Numbered from the stretch's first letter, positions 9,870-19,006 are shown. The stretch is 64,000 nucleotides of DNA from Aeromonas piscicola (GCF_000820005.1 NZ_CDBL01000052.1:248001-312000); one strand, 5' to 3'. Made by a program: numbers and translations. The notes: generated from the letters alone by a model not told the origin.

Positions 9870-11054
9870 GTGAGCGAGAGTCTGGTCATCCGTCTGGGGA
9901 CCAATGCGCAGCAACCGGTCGAGTGGCTGGTGTGGTCGGCCAAGGAGGAGGAGATCATTGCCTCCGGCACCCTGGCCTCGGCCCATGCCCTCGGCGAGCT
10001 GCGGGAGCGTGCCGGTGGCCGCCCCGTGGTGACCCTGGTGCCGGGCAGCGATCTTATCTTCCGGCGGGTGAGCCTGCCGGGCAAATACAGTCGCCAGTCT
10101 GCGGCCGCCTTGCCCTACCTGCTGGAGGAGCAGATCGCATCCGACGTGGATGAGCTGCATCTGGTGGTGCTGGGCCACGAGGGCCACGAGGTGGACCTGA
10201 TGGCGGTCGACAAGGAGAAGATGCAGATCTGGCTGGGCTGGCTGCAGCAGGCGGGCCTCAAGAGCCAGCAGCTGTTGCCGGACGTGCTGGCGCTGCCGCC
10301 CGCCGCCGACGGCTGGTCTGCCCTGCAACTTGGCAAGGAGTGGCTGCTGCGTCAGGGCCCCTGTCAGGGCATAGTGGCCGACGAGTCGCTGCTGGCCATG
10401 TTGCTGGCGGCCGAGGCCGAACCCGTTACCATCCACAGCCATACCCCCTTGCCGGCGATCCCGGCGGCCAACTGGCTGGCGGCGGATCCCGAACTGCCCA
10501 TGCTGCTGCTGGCCAAAGGGGCGCTGAACTGCCAGGCCAACTTGTTGCAGGGCCCCTACCGGCCGCAGACCGAATACTCTCGCTACTGGCTGCAGTGGCG
10601 CAAAGTGGCCGTGGTGGCCGGGCTCTTGCTGCTGGTGGCACTGACCCAGCGCGGTGTGCATCTGTATCAGCTGACGGAGCAGGACAAGGCCCTCAAGGCC
10701 GAGATCAGGCAGGTCTACACCCGCATTTTCCCGGGGGAGAATCGCATCGTCAACGTGCGCAGCCAGATGGCACAGCATCTCAAGTTGCTGGGGCAGACCC
10801 CGCAGGATGGCGTGCTCTTGCTGCTGACCGAACTGGCCCCCACCTTTGCCGAGGTGCCGGGTCTCAAGCCGCAGGTGTTGCGTTTCGACGCCGCCAGGGG
10901 CGAGTTGAGGTTGCAGGTGACGGCACCCGGTTTCGCCGAGATAGAGCGTTTTCGCGAGCTGGCGGGCAAGCGCTTCGAGGTGCAGCAGGGCGAGGTGCGC
11001 AGCACAGAGGGCAAGGTTGAAGGGGCACTGGTGCTGAAGGGTAAATCATCATGA
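9870..11054 (+). CDS. exeL: Type II secretion protein L (ATPase anchor)
   Basis: 394 aa from a GTG start at 9870 with Shine-Dalgarno CAGGAGAG seven bases upstream. An ATG at 9852 in the same frame is the alternative. The N-terminal cytoplasmic, actin-like half binds ExeE. One membrane segment lies at about residues 248-268 ([20 protein letters not shown]), and the C-terminal periplasmic ferredoxin-like domain pairs with ExeM. The gap after exeK is 121 nt, longer than most junctions here. The 3' end overlaps exeM by 4 nt. Confidence 0.93.
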   Translation: MSESLVIRLGTNAQQPVEWLVWSAKEEEIIASGTLASAHALGELRERAGGRPVVTLVPGSDLIFRRVSLPGKYSRQSAAALPYLLEEQIASDVDELHLVVLGHEGHEVDLMAVDKEKMQIWLGWLQQAGLKSQQLLPDVLALPPAADGWSALQLGKEWLLRQGPCQGIVADESLLAMLLAAEAEPVTIHSHTPLPAIPAANWLAADPELPMLLLAKGALNCQANLLQGPYRPQTEYSRYWLQWRKVAVVAGLLLLVALTQRGVHLYQLTEQDKALKAEIRQVYTRIFPGENRIVNVRSQMAQHLKLLGQTPQDGVLLLLTELAPTFAEVPGLKPQVLRFDAARGELRLQVTAPGFAEIERFRELAGKRFEVQQGEVRSTEGKVEGALVLKGKSS

Positions 11055-11542
11055 TGGACAAACTACAAGGCTGGTGGCGCAGCATCAGCGCCCGCGAGCA
11101 GCGGCTGGTGGCCGTGGGTGGCAGCTGCCTGCTGATAGGGCTCTGCTACTGGATTGTCTGGCAACCCATCGCCAACCGCATCGCCGAGCGCGAGCGGCAG
11201 GTGCTGAGTCAGCAACAGACGCTCGCTTGGCTGAAAGAGAAGGGGGAAGAGGTGCTGGCGATGCAGGGCGGTCAGGGCCGCCAGATCGACACCAGCGGTA
11301 CTCTGGAAGGAGTGGTGAACCGCACCGCCTTCAACCAGAAGATCAAGATTGCCCGTCTGCAACCCCAGGGTCAGGAGCTGCAGGTGTGGATCGATACGGT
11401 CCAGTTCGATGATCTGCTGATCTGGCTGGCGAGCCTGGCCGATCAGCACGGCGTACAGGTGCAGGTGATCGAGGTGGCCCGCGAGAATCTGGCGCCGGGT
11501 CTGGTCAAGGTCAGGCGTCTGCAGTTGAGTCGTCCCCAATGA
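11051..11542 (+). CDS. exeM: Type II secretion protein M
   Basis: 163 aa. Bitopic inner-membrane partner of ExeL. A short cytoplasmic start ([19 protein letters not shown]) leads into a membrane segment at about residues 20-38 ([18 protein letters not shown]). A coiled-coil-prone stretch ([20 protein letters not shown]) and a small periplasmic domain ending [12 protein letters not shown] follow. Start codon ATGATG overlaps the exeL stop. Length and layout are normal for GspM. Confidence 0.95.
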   Translation: MMDKLQGWWRSISAREQRLVAVGGSCLLIGLCYWIVWQPIANRIAERERQVLSQQQTLAWLKEKGEEVLAMQGGQGRQIDTSGTLEGVVNRTAFNQKIKIARLQPQGQELQVWIDTVQFDDLLIWLASLADQHGVQVQVIEVARENLAPGLVKVRRLQLSRPQ

Positions 11543-11639
11543 CGCCAGGCGTGCCTAGCGCGGTCCGGTTTCCGGCATCTCGTCCCGGTATGGTGCCGGG
11601 CCTGGCCAAGGCCAGATATTTGCAATCGAGTCGTTTTCT

Positions 11640-12398
11640 ATGAAGCAAAAAGTACTGATCGCCGCCCTGTTCCTGGTGGCCTATCTCGGTTTTCTGCTGG
11701 TGAAACTGCCAGCCACCCTGGTGGTGCGCCATCTGCCGTTGCCGCCCAACCTGGTGCAGCTGGAAGGGGTGAGCGGCACCCTCTGGAGCGGCCAGGTCGC
11801 CCGGCTGCAATATGCCAGCGAGTCGCTGACCCAGCTGCGCTGGGAGCTCAACGGCTGGTCGCTGCTGCGCTTCGCCCCCGAGGTTTCCCTGCGTTTTGGC
11901 GATCGCAGCGGCCTCAATGGTCAGGGCGTGGTCGGCTGGAACGGCGCCGCCTTTGGTCGCGACATCACCCTCAACGTGCCCGCGCCCTGGGTGCTGGATC
12001 GGGTGCCCATGCGGTTGCCGTTCCCGCTGACGGTGGCGGGCCAGCTGCAGCTCAAGGTCGATCAGTTCGCTCAGGGCAATCCCTGGTGCGACAACCTCTA
12101 CGGCAACCTCCATTGGTATGGTGCCGATGCCGATACCCCGGCCGGCAAGCTGCAGCTGGGGGATCCCGAGCTCAAGCTGACCTGCATCGACTCCCGGTTG
12201 GTGGCCGAGCTCAAGCAGGGCTCGGAGGCGGTGCAGGTGCTGGGCAAGCTGGAGCTGCAGCCCAATCGCCAGTATCTGTTCCAGGGCACCCTCAAACCTG
12301 GCCCTGAGCTGCCGGAAGAGATGAAGCAGGGATTGCCCTTCCTCGGTCAACCCGATGGTCAGGGCCGTTTCCCGCTGCGCTACCAGGGGCGTATCTGA
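11640..12398 (+). CDS. exeN: Type II secretion protein N
   Basis: 252 aa. Last gene of the operon. GspN is a bitopic, beta-rich periplasmic protein present in only some type II systems and not essential in all of them. The N-terminal membrane anchor is at residues 5-24 (VLIAALFLVAYLGFLLVKLP). Repeated beta-strand segments such as LRFGDRSGLNGQGVVGWN and GKLELQPNRQYLFQGTLKP follow. It starts 97 nt after exeM. A bidirectional terminator follows 34 nt after the stop. Confidence 0.93.
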   Translation: MKQKVLIAALFLVAYLGFLLVKLPATLVVRHLPLPPNLVQLEGVSGTLWSGQVARLQYASESLTQLRWELNGWSLLRFAPEVSLRFGDRSGLNGQGVVGWNGAAFGRDITLNVPAPWVLDRVPMRLPFPLTVAGQLQLKVDQFAQGNPWCDNLYGNLHWYGADADTPAGKLQLGDPELKLTCIDSRLVAELKQGSEAVQVLGKLELQPNRQYLFQGTLKPGPELPEEMKQGLPFLGQPDGQGRFPLRYQGRI

Positions 12399-12432
12399 CG
12401 ATATTGTCTGGTGTTGTGGACGTATGATGAAA

Positions 12433-12456
12433 ATAACCCCGCTTCGGCGGGGTTAT
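12433..12456. terminator. Bidirectional terminator between exeN and luxR-type gene
   Basis: ATAACCCCGC (12433-12442) and GCGGGGTTAT (12447-12456) form a 10-bp stem with a stable TTCG tetraloop. The A/T at the base serves both the plus-strand exe operon and the minus-strand regulator that ends at 12461. Confidence 0.85.
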
Positions 12457-12460
12457 GTCG

Positions 12461-13282
12461 TTATGGGGATTGTATGTCGCCAACCGGCGCGGTGATCAGG
12501 TGATTCAGAAAGAAGCTGAACAGCTCGGCCCGCGAGCAGAGCCGCAGCTTGCCATAAAGATGCTTGCGGTGATTCTTCACCGTGCCGCTGCCAATCCCCA
12601 GCTCGGTGGCGATCGCCTCGGTATCCAGCCCCTGCAACAGCAGCCCGGCTACCTGCCGCTCCCGGCGGGTGAGCAGATCCCCGCCCACGCTGGCGATGGC
12701 CTGCGCCACCGCCGCCTTCAGGCTGGCACTGTCAGGCAGCGCCGGGCTCTCCGCCAGCAGCGGCTGGCTCTGCTGCCACTGCTGGCGACACAGCGAATGT
12801 ACCAGCGGAAACAGCTGTTCCAGCCTCGCCAGCTCGTTCTGGCTCAGGGAGCTGCGCTTGTTGAGGCGGCCGAGAAACAGCATCAGCGTCAGCCCGTCCC
12901 GCACCGGCAGGATCAGCCCCACCTCCTCCTGCCAGCCGGTGGCCTGATAGAAGTGATGGCGATATTCAGGATCAAGCCGCCCTTGGGACACCTGCGCCAG
13001 CGTCCAGACGCCGGCAGGCAAGCCCTGCTCCAGCGCCTGCATAAAGGGATCCTGACTGAAGTGGCTGGTGAGGTAGCGATCAAACAGCAGGGCCCGCTGG
13101 TGGCTCAGGTTGTCGTAGAGGTAGACGGGCCGCTGCCCCACCCCGAGCAGCAGGGCGCAATCAAACGCCACCTGCTGCTGGATCAGCCGCACCAGCGCCG
13201 CAGGAAAGGCGCTGCTGTGCAGGGAATCGACCACCTCGGTCATGCTGCGGGTCAAGGCATCTGTGGCAAATGGCTGGGTCAT
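12461..13282 (-). CDS. LuxR-family HTH transcriptional regulator
   Basis: 273 aa from ATG 13282. A clear LuxR/FixJ-type helix-turn-helix lies at about residues 203-260 (LTRRERQVAGLLLQG, IATELGIGSGTVKNHRKHLY). The N-terminal 180 residues do not show the receiver Asp/Lys pattern, and I cannot match them to the acyl-homoserine-lactone domain, so the input signal is unknown. It sits alone on the minus strand between the exe operon and tyrS, sharing a terminator with exeN. It could act on the secretion system or on tyrS, but nothing in the sequence proves either. Confidence 0.85.
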   Translation of the reverse strand: MTQPFATDALTRSMTEVVDSLHSSAFPAALVRLIQQQVAFDCALLLGVGQRPVYLYDNLSHQRALLFDRYLTSHFSQDPFMQALEQGLPAGVWTLAQVSQGRLDPEYRHHFYQATGWQEEVGLILPVRDGLTLMLFLGRLNKRSSLSQNELARLEQLFPLVHSLCRQQWQQSQPLLAESPALPDSASLKAAVAQAIASVGGDLLTRRERQVAGLLLQGLDTEAIATELGIGSGTVKNHRKHLYGKLRLCSRAELFSFFLNHLITAPVGDIQSP

Positions 13283-13442
13283 GGTTATTGAGTCACGGTG
13301 GAGGGTTCCCGGTGGCGGGGAGCACCTCCCCACTATGGCTGGATGCTAGCACGAGAGTGGCAAAACTGTCCCTCAGGGGACATATCCGCCACCGACCAGA
13401 ACGGCGAGGATGACGGCTTTCCCCCCTGCTGTTGGAGAACCC

Positions 13443-14711
13443 ATGATCAACCCCCACCTGCTCGATGAGCTGACCGAGCGCGGCCTGGTGGCCCAGAATT
13501 CCGACCCGGCGGCCCTGGCCTCCCACCTCGCTACACCGCGCACCGTCTACTGCGGGTTCGATCCCACCGCTGGCAGCCTGCATATCGGTCATCTGGTGCC
13601 GCTCTTGATGCTGCGCCGCTTCCAGCTGGCGGGCCACACCCCGGTGGCGCTGGTGGGCGGGGCGACCGGCCTTATCGGCGACCCCAGCTTCAAGGCGACC
13701 GAGCGCAGCCTCAACAGCAGCGACACGGTACAGGGTTGGGTCGCCAGCCTGTCGGCCCAGATCAGGGCGCTGCTGCCCGCTGATGAGGGCCTGTCGGCCC
13801 CGCAACTGGTCAACAATGGTGACTGGATGGGGCAGATGTCAGCCCTCGATTTTCTGCGGGATATCGGCAAGCACTTCTCGGTCAACGCCATGCTGGCGCG
13901 GGAGTCGGTGCGCCAGCGGCTGGCTCGTCCGGATCAGGGCATCTCATTCACCGAGTTCTCCTACGCCCTGCTGCAATCCTACGACTTTGCGGTGCTGCAC
14001 CAGCGACTCGGCTGCACCCTGCAGATTGGCGGCAACGATCAGTGGGGCAATATCACCAGTGGCATGGATCTCACCCGCCGCCTCCATCAGGCGCAGGTGC
14101 ACGGCATGACGTTGCCGCTTATCACCAAGGCGGACGGCACCAAGTTCGGCAAGACCGAGGGTGGAGCCGTCTGGCTGGATCCGGCGCTAACCTCGCCCTA
14201 CGCCTTCTACCAGTTCTGGCTCGGCACCGCGGATGAGGATGTCTACCGCTTCCTGCGCTACTACAGCTTTATGTCGCTGAGCGAGATTGATGCACTGGAG
14301 GCGGAAGATGCCAAGCGGCAGGGGCGCAAGCAGGCGCAGCAGGTCTTGGCGAACGAGCTGACCGAACTGGTGCACGGCAAGGCGGCGCTGGCGGCGGTGC
14401 AGCGCATCAGCGAGCTGCTGTTTAGCGGCGACGTGGCGCGCCTTGGTGAGAGCGATCTGGCCCAGTTGGCGCAAGATGGCATGCCGAGCAGCACAGTCCG
14501 CGGCGAGACTGATCTGGTAAGCCTGCTGGTCATCTGCGGTCTGGCGAACTCCAAGCGGATCGCCCGCGAACTGCTGGCGGCGGGAGCCATCAGCCTCAAT
14601 GGCGTCATCAAGCTGGATGAGCAGCTGGTTGCAGAGGATCGGCTGTTTGACCGCTATCTGCTGCTGCGCCGGGGCAAGAAGCAGTACCAGCTGGTGGCGT
14701 GGGTGGCCTAG
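13443..14711 (+). CDS. tyrS: Tyrosyl-tRNA synthetase
   Basis: 422 aa. Charges tRNA-Tyr in the cytoplasm. The class I HIGH motif is at residues 47-50 ([10 protein letters not shown]), the KMSKS-equivalent KFGKT at residues 234-238, and a C-terminal S4-like tRNA-binding domain covers about 355-415 ([18 protein letters not shown]). The start ATG 13443 gives [14 protein letters not shown]; an upstream in-frame ATG at 13410 has no family match. The gene lies apart from ribosomal or pdx neighbours, and Aeromonas may carry a second tyrS, which cannot be tested here. A strong terminator follows. Confidence 0.96.
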   Translation: MINPHLLDELTERGLVAQNSDPAALASHLATPRTVYCGFDPTAGSLHIGHLVPLLMLRRFQLAGHTPVALVGGATGLIGDPSFKATERSLNSSDTVQGWVASLSAQIRALLPADEGLSAPQLVNNGDWMGQMSALDFLRDIGKHFSVNAMLARESVRQRLARPDQGISFTEFSYALLQSYDFAVLHQRLGCTLQIGGNDQWGNITSGMDLTRRLHQAQVHGMTLPLITKADGTKFGKTEGGAVWLDPALTSPYAFYQFWLGTADEDVYRFLRYYSFMSLSEIDALEAEDAKRQGRKQAQQVLANELTELVHGKAALAAVQRISELLFSGDVARLGESDLAQLAQDGMPSSTVRGETDLVSLLVICGLANSKRIARELLAAGAISLNGVIKLDEQLVAEDRLFDRYLLLRRGKKQYQLVAWVA

Positions 14712-14733
14712 CCTGCAGCGCCATAGCAACGAG

Positions 14734-14757
14734 AAAGGGCTGCCTGGGCAGCCCTTT
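14734..14757 (+). terminator. tyrS terminator
   Basis: AAAGGGCTGCC (14734-14744) pairs with GGCAGCCCTTT (14747-14757) around a two-base loop, or a four-base loop if the inner pair opens. It lies 22 nt after tyrS. Confidence 0.85.
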
Positions 14758-14840
14758 CCATTGTGCGTCCCCGCCGGTCAGCCGCTCGGTATGCAGGGGA
14801 AGACGGTCAATGGTTCCCCGTCTCTACCCCAACAGCCGAA

Positions 14841-14903
14841 TCACGCTGTCAGCGGCAGCAATTCTGCGTAGTCACGGAATACATCGAGGAGGGCGGTGAA
14901 TTC
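14841..14903 (-). pseudogene. Decayed duplicate of the yrfG 3' end
   Basis: Read on the minus strand, this stretch encodes EFTALLDVFRDYAELLPLTA and a stop, closely matching the true yrfG C-terminus (ITAFPAIRDYAELLPLTT and a stop). On DNA, 14848-14878 matches 14927-14957 at 28 of 31 positions. The copy has no start or body, so it is a 3' fragment. It lies directly between tyrS and yrfG. Confidence 0.55.
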
Positions 14904-14919
14904 TGCTCCCGTATCGGTA

Positions 14920-15588
14920 TCAAGTAGTCAGCGGCAGCAGTTCGGCATAGTCACGGATCGCCGGGAAGGCGGTGATGTGCTGCTCGGGCTGGCGGCTGTC
15001 CGGATTCTGGATGGCGAGCTGATAGCCGATGCCGTAGTCAGCGGCGGCGCGCAGGATCCGCTCGCTGTCATCCACGAACAGGGTGCGGGCCGGATCGAAT
15101 GCCAGCCGTTCCGCCAGCGCCTGCCAGCAGTGCTGGCTCTCCTTCGACCAGCCCAGCTCGTGGGTGCTCACCATCAGATCCAGATGATCAGACAGCCCCA
15201 GCTGCGCATCCTTCACCGACAGGCTGGCGGGGTGGGCGTTGGTAAAGAGTACCAGTCGCTTGCCTGCCGCCCGCAGCTCAGCCAGAAAGGGGATGGCGTT
15301 GGGCCGCCACCGGATCTTCTCCAGCAGCTCCTGCTTGAGGGTGCGTATGTCCAGCCCCAGGGTCTGGCTCCAGTAATCCACGCAGTACCAGTCGAGGGTG
15401 CCGCTGACGGCGTGATAGTGGGCATCGATCCGTTCTCTGGCTTGGTCCAGCGGCAAGCCGAGGCGCTCGGCGTAACGCTCCGGCACCAGTTGCTGCCAGA
15501 GGTGGTTGTCAAAATGAAGGTCGATCAGGGTGCCATCCATATCGAGCAAAACGGTATCTATCTGGTGCCAGGGCAGCTGGGTCGGCAT
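14920..15588 (-). CDS. yrfG: GMP/IMP nucleotidase, HAD family
   Basis: 222 aa, identical in length to E. coli YrfG. This HAD-superfamily phosphatase dephosphorylates purine mononucleotides. Motif I is LLDMDGTLID (residues 13-22), motif II LVLFTNAHP, and the C-terminal metal motif is TLFVDDSERIL. The ATG at 15588 begins MPTQLPWHQIDTVLLD; the long upstream open frame is the antisense of the nudE repeat and is not real. It is divergent from nudE. In E. coli yrfG directly precedes hslR; here the exe operon, a regulator and tyrS lie between them. Confidence 0.93.
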   Translation of the reverse strand: MPTQLPWHQIDTVLLDMDGTLIDLHFDNHLWQQLVPERYAERLGLPLDQARERIDAHYHAVSGTLDWYCVDYWSQTLGLDIRTLKQELLEKIRWRPNAIPFLAELRAAGKRLVLFTNAHPASLSVKDAQLGLSDHLDLMVSTHELGWSKESQHCWQALAERLAFDPARTLFVDDSERILRAAADYGIGYQLAIQNPDSRQPEQHITAFPAIRDYAELLPLTT

Positions 15589-15736
15589 GGGGTCTCTTGG
15601 TGTCAATATTGGGGAGGAAAACGGGGCGGCATTATAACGGATTTTTCCGTCCGCTTTCGCCGCTTTGCCCCGTGGTGTTCGTTCGGGGAGTCGTTTACTC
15701 TTGAAGCACGATTTTTTAACGAGCAGCCAGCGCCCG

Positions 15737-16390
15737 ATGAGTGACCACCACAAGAGCAAGCCCGAATACCTCAGTGTCGAGAACATGGCACATGACAAGA
15801 GCAAACCGGAGATCCTCAGTGTCGAGAACATGGCGCATGACAAGAGCAAGCCGGAGATCCTCAAGGCCGAGATAGTGGCCGAGAGCCGGCTGTTCAAGGT
15901 GGAATCCCTGCATCTTAAATTCAGCAATGGGGAAGAGCGGGTCTACGAACGGATGCGCGGTGGCAACCGGGGCGCCGTCATGGTGGTGCCCCTGTTCGAT
16001 GCCCACACCCTGCTGCTGGTGCGCGAGTACGCGGCGGGCACCCACTCTTACGAGCTGGGCTTCCCCAAGGGGCTGATAGATCCGGGCGAGAACGCCTTCG
16101 AGGCGGGCAACCGGGAGCTGATGGAGGAGGCTGGTTTTGGCGCCAACAGCCTGATCCCCCTCAAGCAGGTGTCGCTGGCGCCGGGTTACTTCTCCAGCCG
16201 GATGGACATACTGCTGGCGCGGGATCTCTTCCCCGAGCAGCGGATCGGCGATGAGCCCGAGCCCCTGGAGGTGATCCCCTGGCCGCTCAACCGGATTGAT
16301 GAATTGCTGGCGCGACCCGACTTCAGCGAGTCGCGCAGCATCAGTGCCCTGCTGCTGGCCCAGAAGTGGCTGGCGGAGCAGGAAAACTAG
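15737..16390 (+). CDS. nudE: ADP compounds hydrolase NudE (Nudix) with repeated N-terminus
   Basis: Nudix hydrolase acting on ADP-ribose, NADH and related ADP-linked compounds. The Nudix box is clear (GLIDPGENAFEAGNRE followed by LMEEAG). From ATG 15737 it is 217 aa, 31 longer than E. coli NudE (186 aa). The excess is a tandem repeat, KSKPEYLSVENMAHD then KSKPEILSVENMAHD, then KSKPEILKAEIVAES. Each unit carries an in-frame ATG (15785, 15830). Starting at 15830 gives exactly 186 aa and aligns with the E. coli start, so that is probably the ancestral start. None of the ATGs has a strong Shine-Dalgarno. Confidence 0.9.
   Translation: MSDHHKSKPEYLSVENMAHDKSKPEILSVENMAHDKSKPEILKAEIVAESRLFKVESLHLKFSNGEERVYERMRGGNRGAVMVVPLFDAHTLLLVREYAAGTHSYELGFPKGLIDPGENAFEAGNRELMEEAGFGANSLIPLKQVSLAPGYFSSRMDILLARDLFPEQRIGDEPEPLEVIPWPLNRIDELLARPDFSESRSISALLLAQKWLAEQEN
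15746..15880 (+). repeat. 45-bp tandem repeat at the 5' end of nudE
   Basis: Three head-to-tail units: 15746-15790, 15791-15835 and 15836-15880. Units 1 and 2 differ at only a few bases; unit 3 matches for about its first 30 bases and then diverges into the normal coding sequence. The period is 15 codons, so copy-number change keeps the frame. Units 1 and 2 each end in an in-frame ATG context (GAACATGGC). Confidence 0.92.
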
Positions 16391-16435
16391 CCCAAGCGTG
16401 GGCAAAGGCAATAAATAAAAACAGAGGATAACAAG

Positions 16436-17257
16436 ATGCAGGAGTTGTTGGCCTGGGTTCCAGGGGTCAAGGAGATCGCCCGCGAAGCGGGACGTATCCT
16501 TCACGAAATCTATCACGGCGGTCAGTTCGAGCGTCAGCTGAAGGAGGATGCGACCCCGGTCACCAGTGCCGATCTTGCTGCCGATGCCTACCTCAAACAG
16601 GCGCTGTCGGCGCTCACTCCCCATGTGCCCGTGCTGACCGAAGAGGCGGCAGATGTGCCCTTCAGCCTGCGAGCCAACTGGCGCCAGTACTGGCTGGTGG
16701 ATCCCCTTGACGGCACCGGCGAGTTCATCGCCGGCAGCGGTGACTTCGCCACCCTGATCGCCCTGGTGCGGGACAATGTGCCGGTGCTCGGTGTCATCTA
16801 TGCCCCCGAGTCGGACGTGCTCTACTGGGCGGTGCGTGGTCACGGCGCCTTCAAGGAGGTGAACGGCGAGACCTTGCCCATCAGCGCCATGCACCACGAA
16901 CACGATCAGCCCGATTCGCTGGTGGTGGCCATCAGTCGTCGCCAGAAGCTGGAGAACCTGACCCGTCGCCTCAATCCGGCCATCAACTACGAGCTGATCC
17001 CGCTCGGCTCCAGTTCCCTCAAGTCCTGCCTGGTGGCGGAAGGGGCGGCCGACTGCTACGTGCGGCTCGGTCCCACCGGCGAGTGGGATACCGCCGCTGC
17101 CCAGTGCATCGTCGAGGCGGCTGGCGGTCGTATCCTCAGCCTGGCGCTGCAACCACTCAGCTACAACGAAACCGAGTCGCTGGAGAACCCGGACTTCATC
17201 GTGATGGGGGATCCGGATCTCGCCTGGGGCAAGATCCTGGCCCACCAGGCTGGCTGA
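16436..17257 (+). CDS. cysQ: 3'(2'),5'-bisphosphate nucleotidase
   Basis: 273 aa. Hydrolyses 3'-phosphoadenosine 5'-phosphate, the by-product of sulfate reduction, to AMP. It belongs to the inositol-monophosphatase fold. Metal ligands are visible: LTEEAADV (near residue 67), DPLDGTGEF (residues 89-97) and GEWDTAAAQCIVEAAGG near residue 220. It begins 45 nt after nudE on the same strand and ends with a strong terminator, so nudE-cysQ is probably one transcript; this pairing is common in related genera. Confidence 0.95.
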   Translation: MQELLAWVPGVKEIAREAGRILHEIYHGGQFERQLKEDATPVTSADLAADAYLKQALSALTPHVPVLTEEAADVPFSLRANWRQYWLVDPLDGTGEFIAGSGDFATLIALVRDNVPVLGVIYAPESDVLYWAVRGHGAFKEVNGETLPISAMHHEHDQPDSLVVAISRRQKLENLTRRLNPAINYELIPLGSSSLKSCLVAEGAADCYVRLGPTGEWDTAAAQCIVEAAGGRILSLALQPLSYNETESLENPDFIVMGDPDLAWGKILAHQAG

Positions 17258-17278
17258 TCCTCTGTCGCCAGACGACAC

Positions 17279-17306
17279 AAACAGGCGGCCTCTGGGCCGC
17301 CTGTTT
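17279..17306 (+). terminator. cysQ terminator
   Basis: AAACAGGCGGCC (17279-17290) pairs with GGCCGCCTGTTT (17295-17306) around TCTG, a 12-bp stem 21 nt after the cysQ stop. Confidence 0.88.
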
Positions 17307-17663
17307 GCTTGGTGTGATCCGCTGGTTTTATCGCAGATGAGGAGGGGTATTCGCTGGCAAAGCACGAGAATGACAGTGGATGATCACAATCCTTCCGGGG
17401 TAATTGGCATGATTTTTCAGGTAATTCTGAAAAGGATCCATTGGGCAAAATAAAAAAATGAGTATGAATGAAAATTTGGTTTTATATTTCATTAAAGTTG
17501 TAGTTTGTAGTTTTACTCGATTATGTGATCCCGATTGGATTCCCAATCTCACTGGCTGAAGCCCGTTATGGTAGTGATATGTTTCAGTGCCGCTTTTTGA
17601 GAATTAAATCCTGATAAACCACAATAAGCTCAGATTAAAATACTGACAAAATGTGGATTAGTA
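17307..17663. other. AT-rich intergenic region upstream of the amino-acid transporter
   Basis: 357 nt without a credible gene. It is markedly AT-rich against its surroundings. It contains an inverted repeat (GATTGG and CCAATC around 17532-17548) and a possible promoter near the transporter start (TTGAGA about 65 nt before the ATG). Short open frames here have no family resemblance. Confidence 0.5.
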
Positions 17664-18935
17664 ATGAGTTTATCTGTAGACGTCGTAAAGGATTTGTCCG
17701 GTTCCCAGCCCGCAGTTGCCAGCGCCACCCGCTGGCGTCGTCATGACACCCACTGGGCGATCAGCCTGTTTGGTACCGCCGTCGGCGCCGGCATACTGTT
17801 TCTGCCCATCAACCTGGGTCTGGGCGGGATCTGGCCCCTGGTCATAGTCGCCGTGCTGGCCGGCCCCATGACCTTCCTGGCTCACCGCGGGCTGGCGCGC
17901 TTCGTGCTGTCCTCCTCCCGTCCTCACGCCGATTTCACCGAGGTAGCCGAGGAGCACTTCGGCAAGATGGCCGGTCGCCTCATCTCGGCGCTCTACTTCC
18001 TCTCCATCTTCCCGATCCTGCTCATCTACGGTGTGGGGTTGACCAACACGGTGGAGAGCTTCATGGTCAACCAGCTCGGCATGGCCACCCCGAACCGGGT
18101 GATGCTCTCCGGCCTGCTGGTGTTCGCCATGATCGCCGTGATGATGGCGGGGGAGAAGGCGATGTTGCGGGCGTTTGCCTTCATGGTCTATCCGCTGGCG
18201 GCCATTCTGGCGGCGCTTTCCTGCTATCTCATTCCCCAGTGGCAGTGGCCGGAAGTCACTGCCTTTGAGGGCGGCAGCTTCCTCAACACCATCTGGCTGG
18301 CGCTGCCGGTCACGGTGTTCGCCTTCAGCCATGCCGCCGCTATCTCCGGCTTTGCCAATGTGCAGCGGCGGGAATATGGCGAGCAGGCGGAGGCCAAGAG
18401 CGGCCTGATCCTGCGCAATACCACCGTCATGCTGGTGGGCTTCGTGCTGTTCTTCGTCTTCTCCTGCGTGCTGAGCCTCTCCCCGGCCCAGCTGGCCGAG
18501 GCCAAGGCGCAGAACGTCTCCGTGCTCTCCTATCTCGCCAACATCACAGACAACCCTGTGATAGTGACGCTGGGGCCGCTCATCGCCTTTATCGCCATCA
18601 GCACCTCTTTCCTCGGCCACTTCCTCGGTGCCCGCGAGAGCCTGAAAAGCCTGATCGCCAAGCCCACCGGCCTATCGTTGGCCAAAGCGGACCGGCTCGG
18701 CATAGTCCTGATGTTCTTCGCCATCTGGGGTGCCGCCGTCATCAACCCTGGCATCCTGGGTCTGATGGAGACCCTCTCCGGCCCCGTCATCGCCATGATC
18801 CTCTTCATCATGCCGGTGATAGCGATCTACAAGGTGGAGGCGCTGGCCCGCTTCCGCCAGGGCTGGACCAACGGCTTTATCCTGCTGACCGGGTCGCTTG
18901 CTGTGTCGGCGCTGATCTTCAGCCTGTTGAAGTAA
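17664..18935 (+). CDS. HAAAP-family amino-acid permease (SdaC/TdcC-like)
   Basis: 423 aa, about eleven membrane segments. This inner-membrane symporter family includes the serine transporter SdaC, the threonine/serine transporter TdcC and YqeG. The family start (SLFGTAVGAGILFLPINLG, residues 33-51) and the conserved FFVFSCVLSLSPAQLAEAK and SFLGHFLGARESL are present. Overall similarity looks closest to SdaC, but the residues that would fix the substrate are not known to me, so I give no symbol. It is monocistronic, with its own AT-rich upstream region and a terminator shared with csaA. Confidence 0.88.
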   Translation: MSLSVDVVKDLSGSQPAVASATRWRRHDTHWAISLFGTAVGAGILFLPINLGLGGIWPLVIVAVLAGPMTFLAHRGLARFVLSSSRPHADFTEVAEEHFGKMAGRLISALYFLSIFPILLIYGVGLTNTVESFMVNQLGMATPNRVMLSGLLVFAMIAVMMAGEKAMLRAFAFMVYPLAAILAALSCYLIPQWQWPEVTAFEGGSFLNTIWLALPVTVFAFSHAAAISGFANVQRREYGEQAEAKSGLILRNTTVMLVGFVLFFVFSCVLSLSPAQLAEAKAQNVSVLSYLANITDNPVIVTLGPLIAFIAISTSFLGHFLGARESLKSLIAKPTGLSLAKADRLGIVLMFFAIWGAAVINPGILGLMETLSGPVIAMILFIMPVIAIYKVEALARFRQGWTNGFILLTGSLAVSALIFSLLK

Positions 18936-18952
18936 CGGCGAGCGGCGGTAAA

Positions 18953-18990
18953 AAATGAGAGAGGCGACCCCATGGTCGCCTCTCTCATTT
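18953..18990. terminator. Bidirectional terminator between permease and csaA
   Basis: A 17-bp stem: the arm at 18953-18969 (AAATGAGAGAGGCGACC) pairs with 18974-18990, loop CCAT. A and T runs on both sides let it serve both converging genes. Confidence 0.88.
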
Positions 18991-19006
18991 CATGGGGCCA
19001 ACAGCA

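Noticed and set aside
15588-15927. N-terminal extension of yrfG through the nudE repeat (repeated LRISGLLLSCAMFST)
   Set aside because: This hydrophobic repeat is the antisense of the nudE tandem repeat. The true YrfG start at 15588 gives the family length.
17328-17552. 74-codon minus-strand frame in the AT-rich gap before the permease
   Set aside because: No Shine-Dalgarno, no domain, and it runs into the cysQ terminator.
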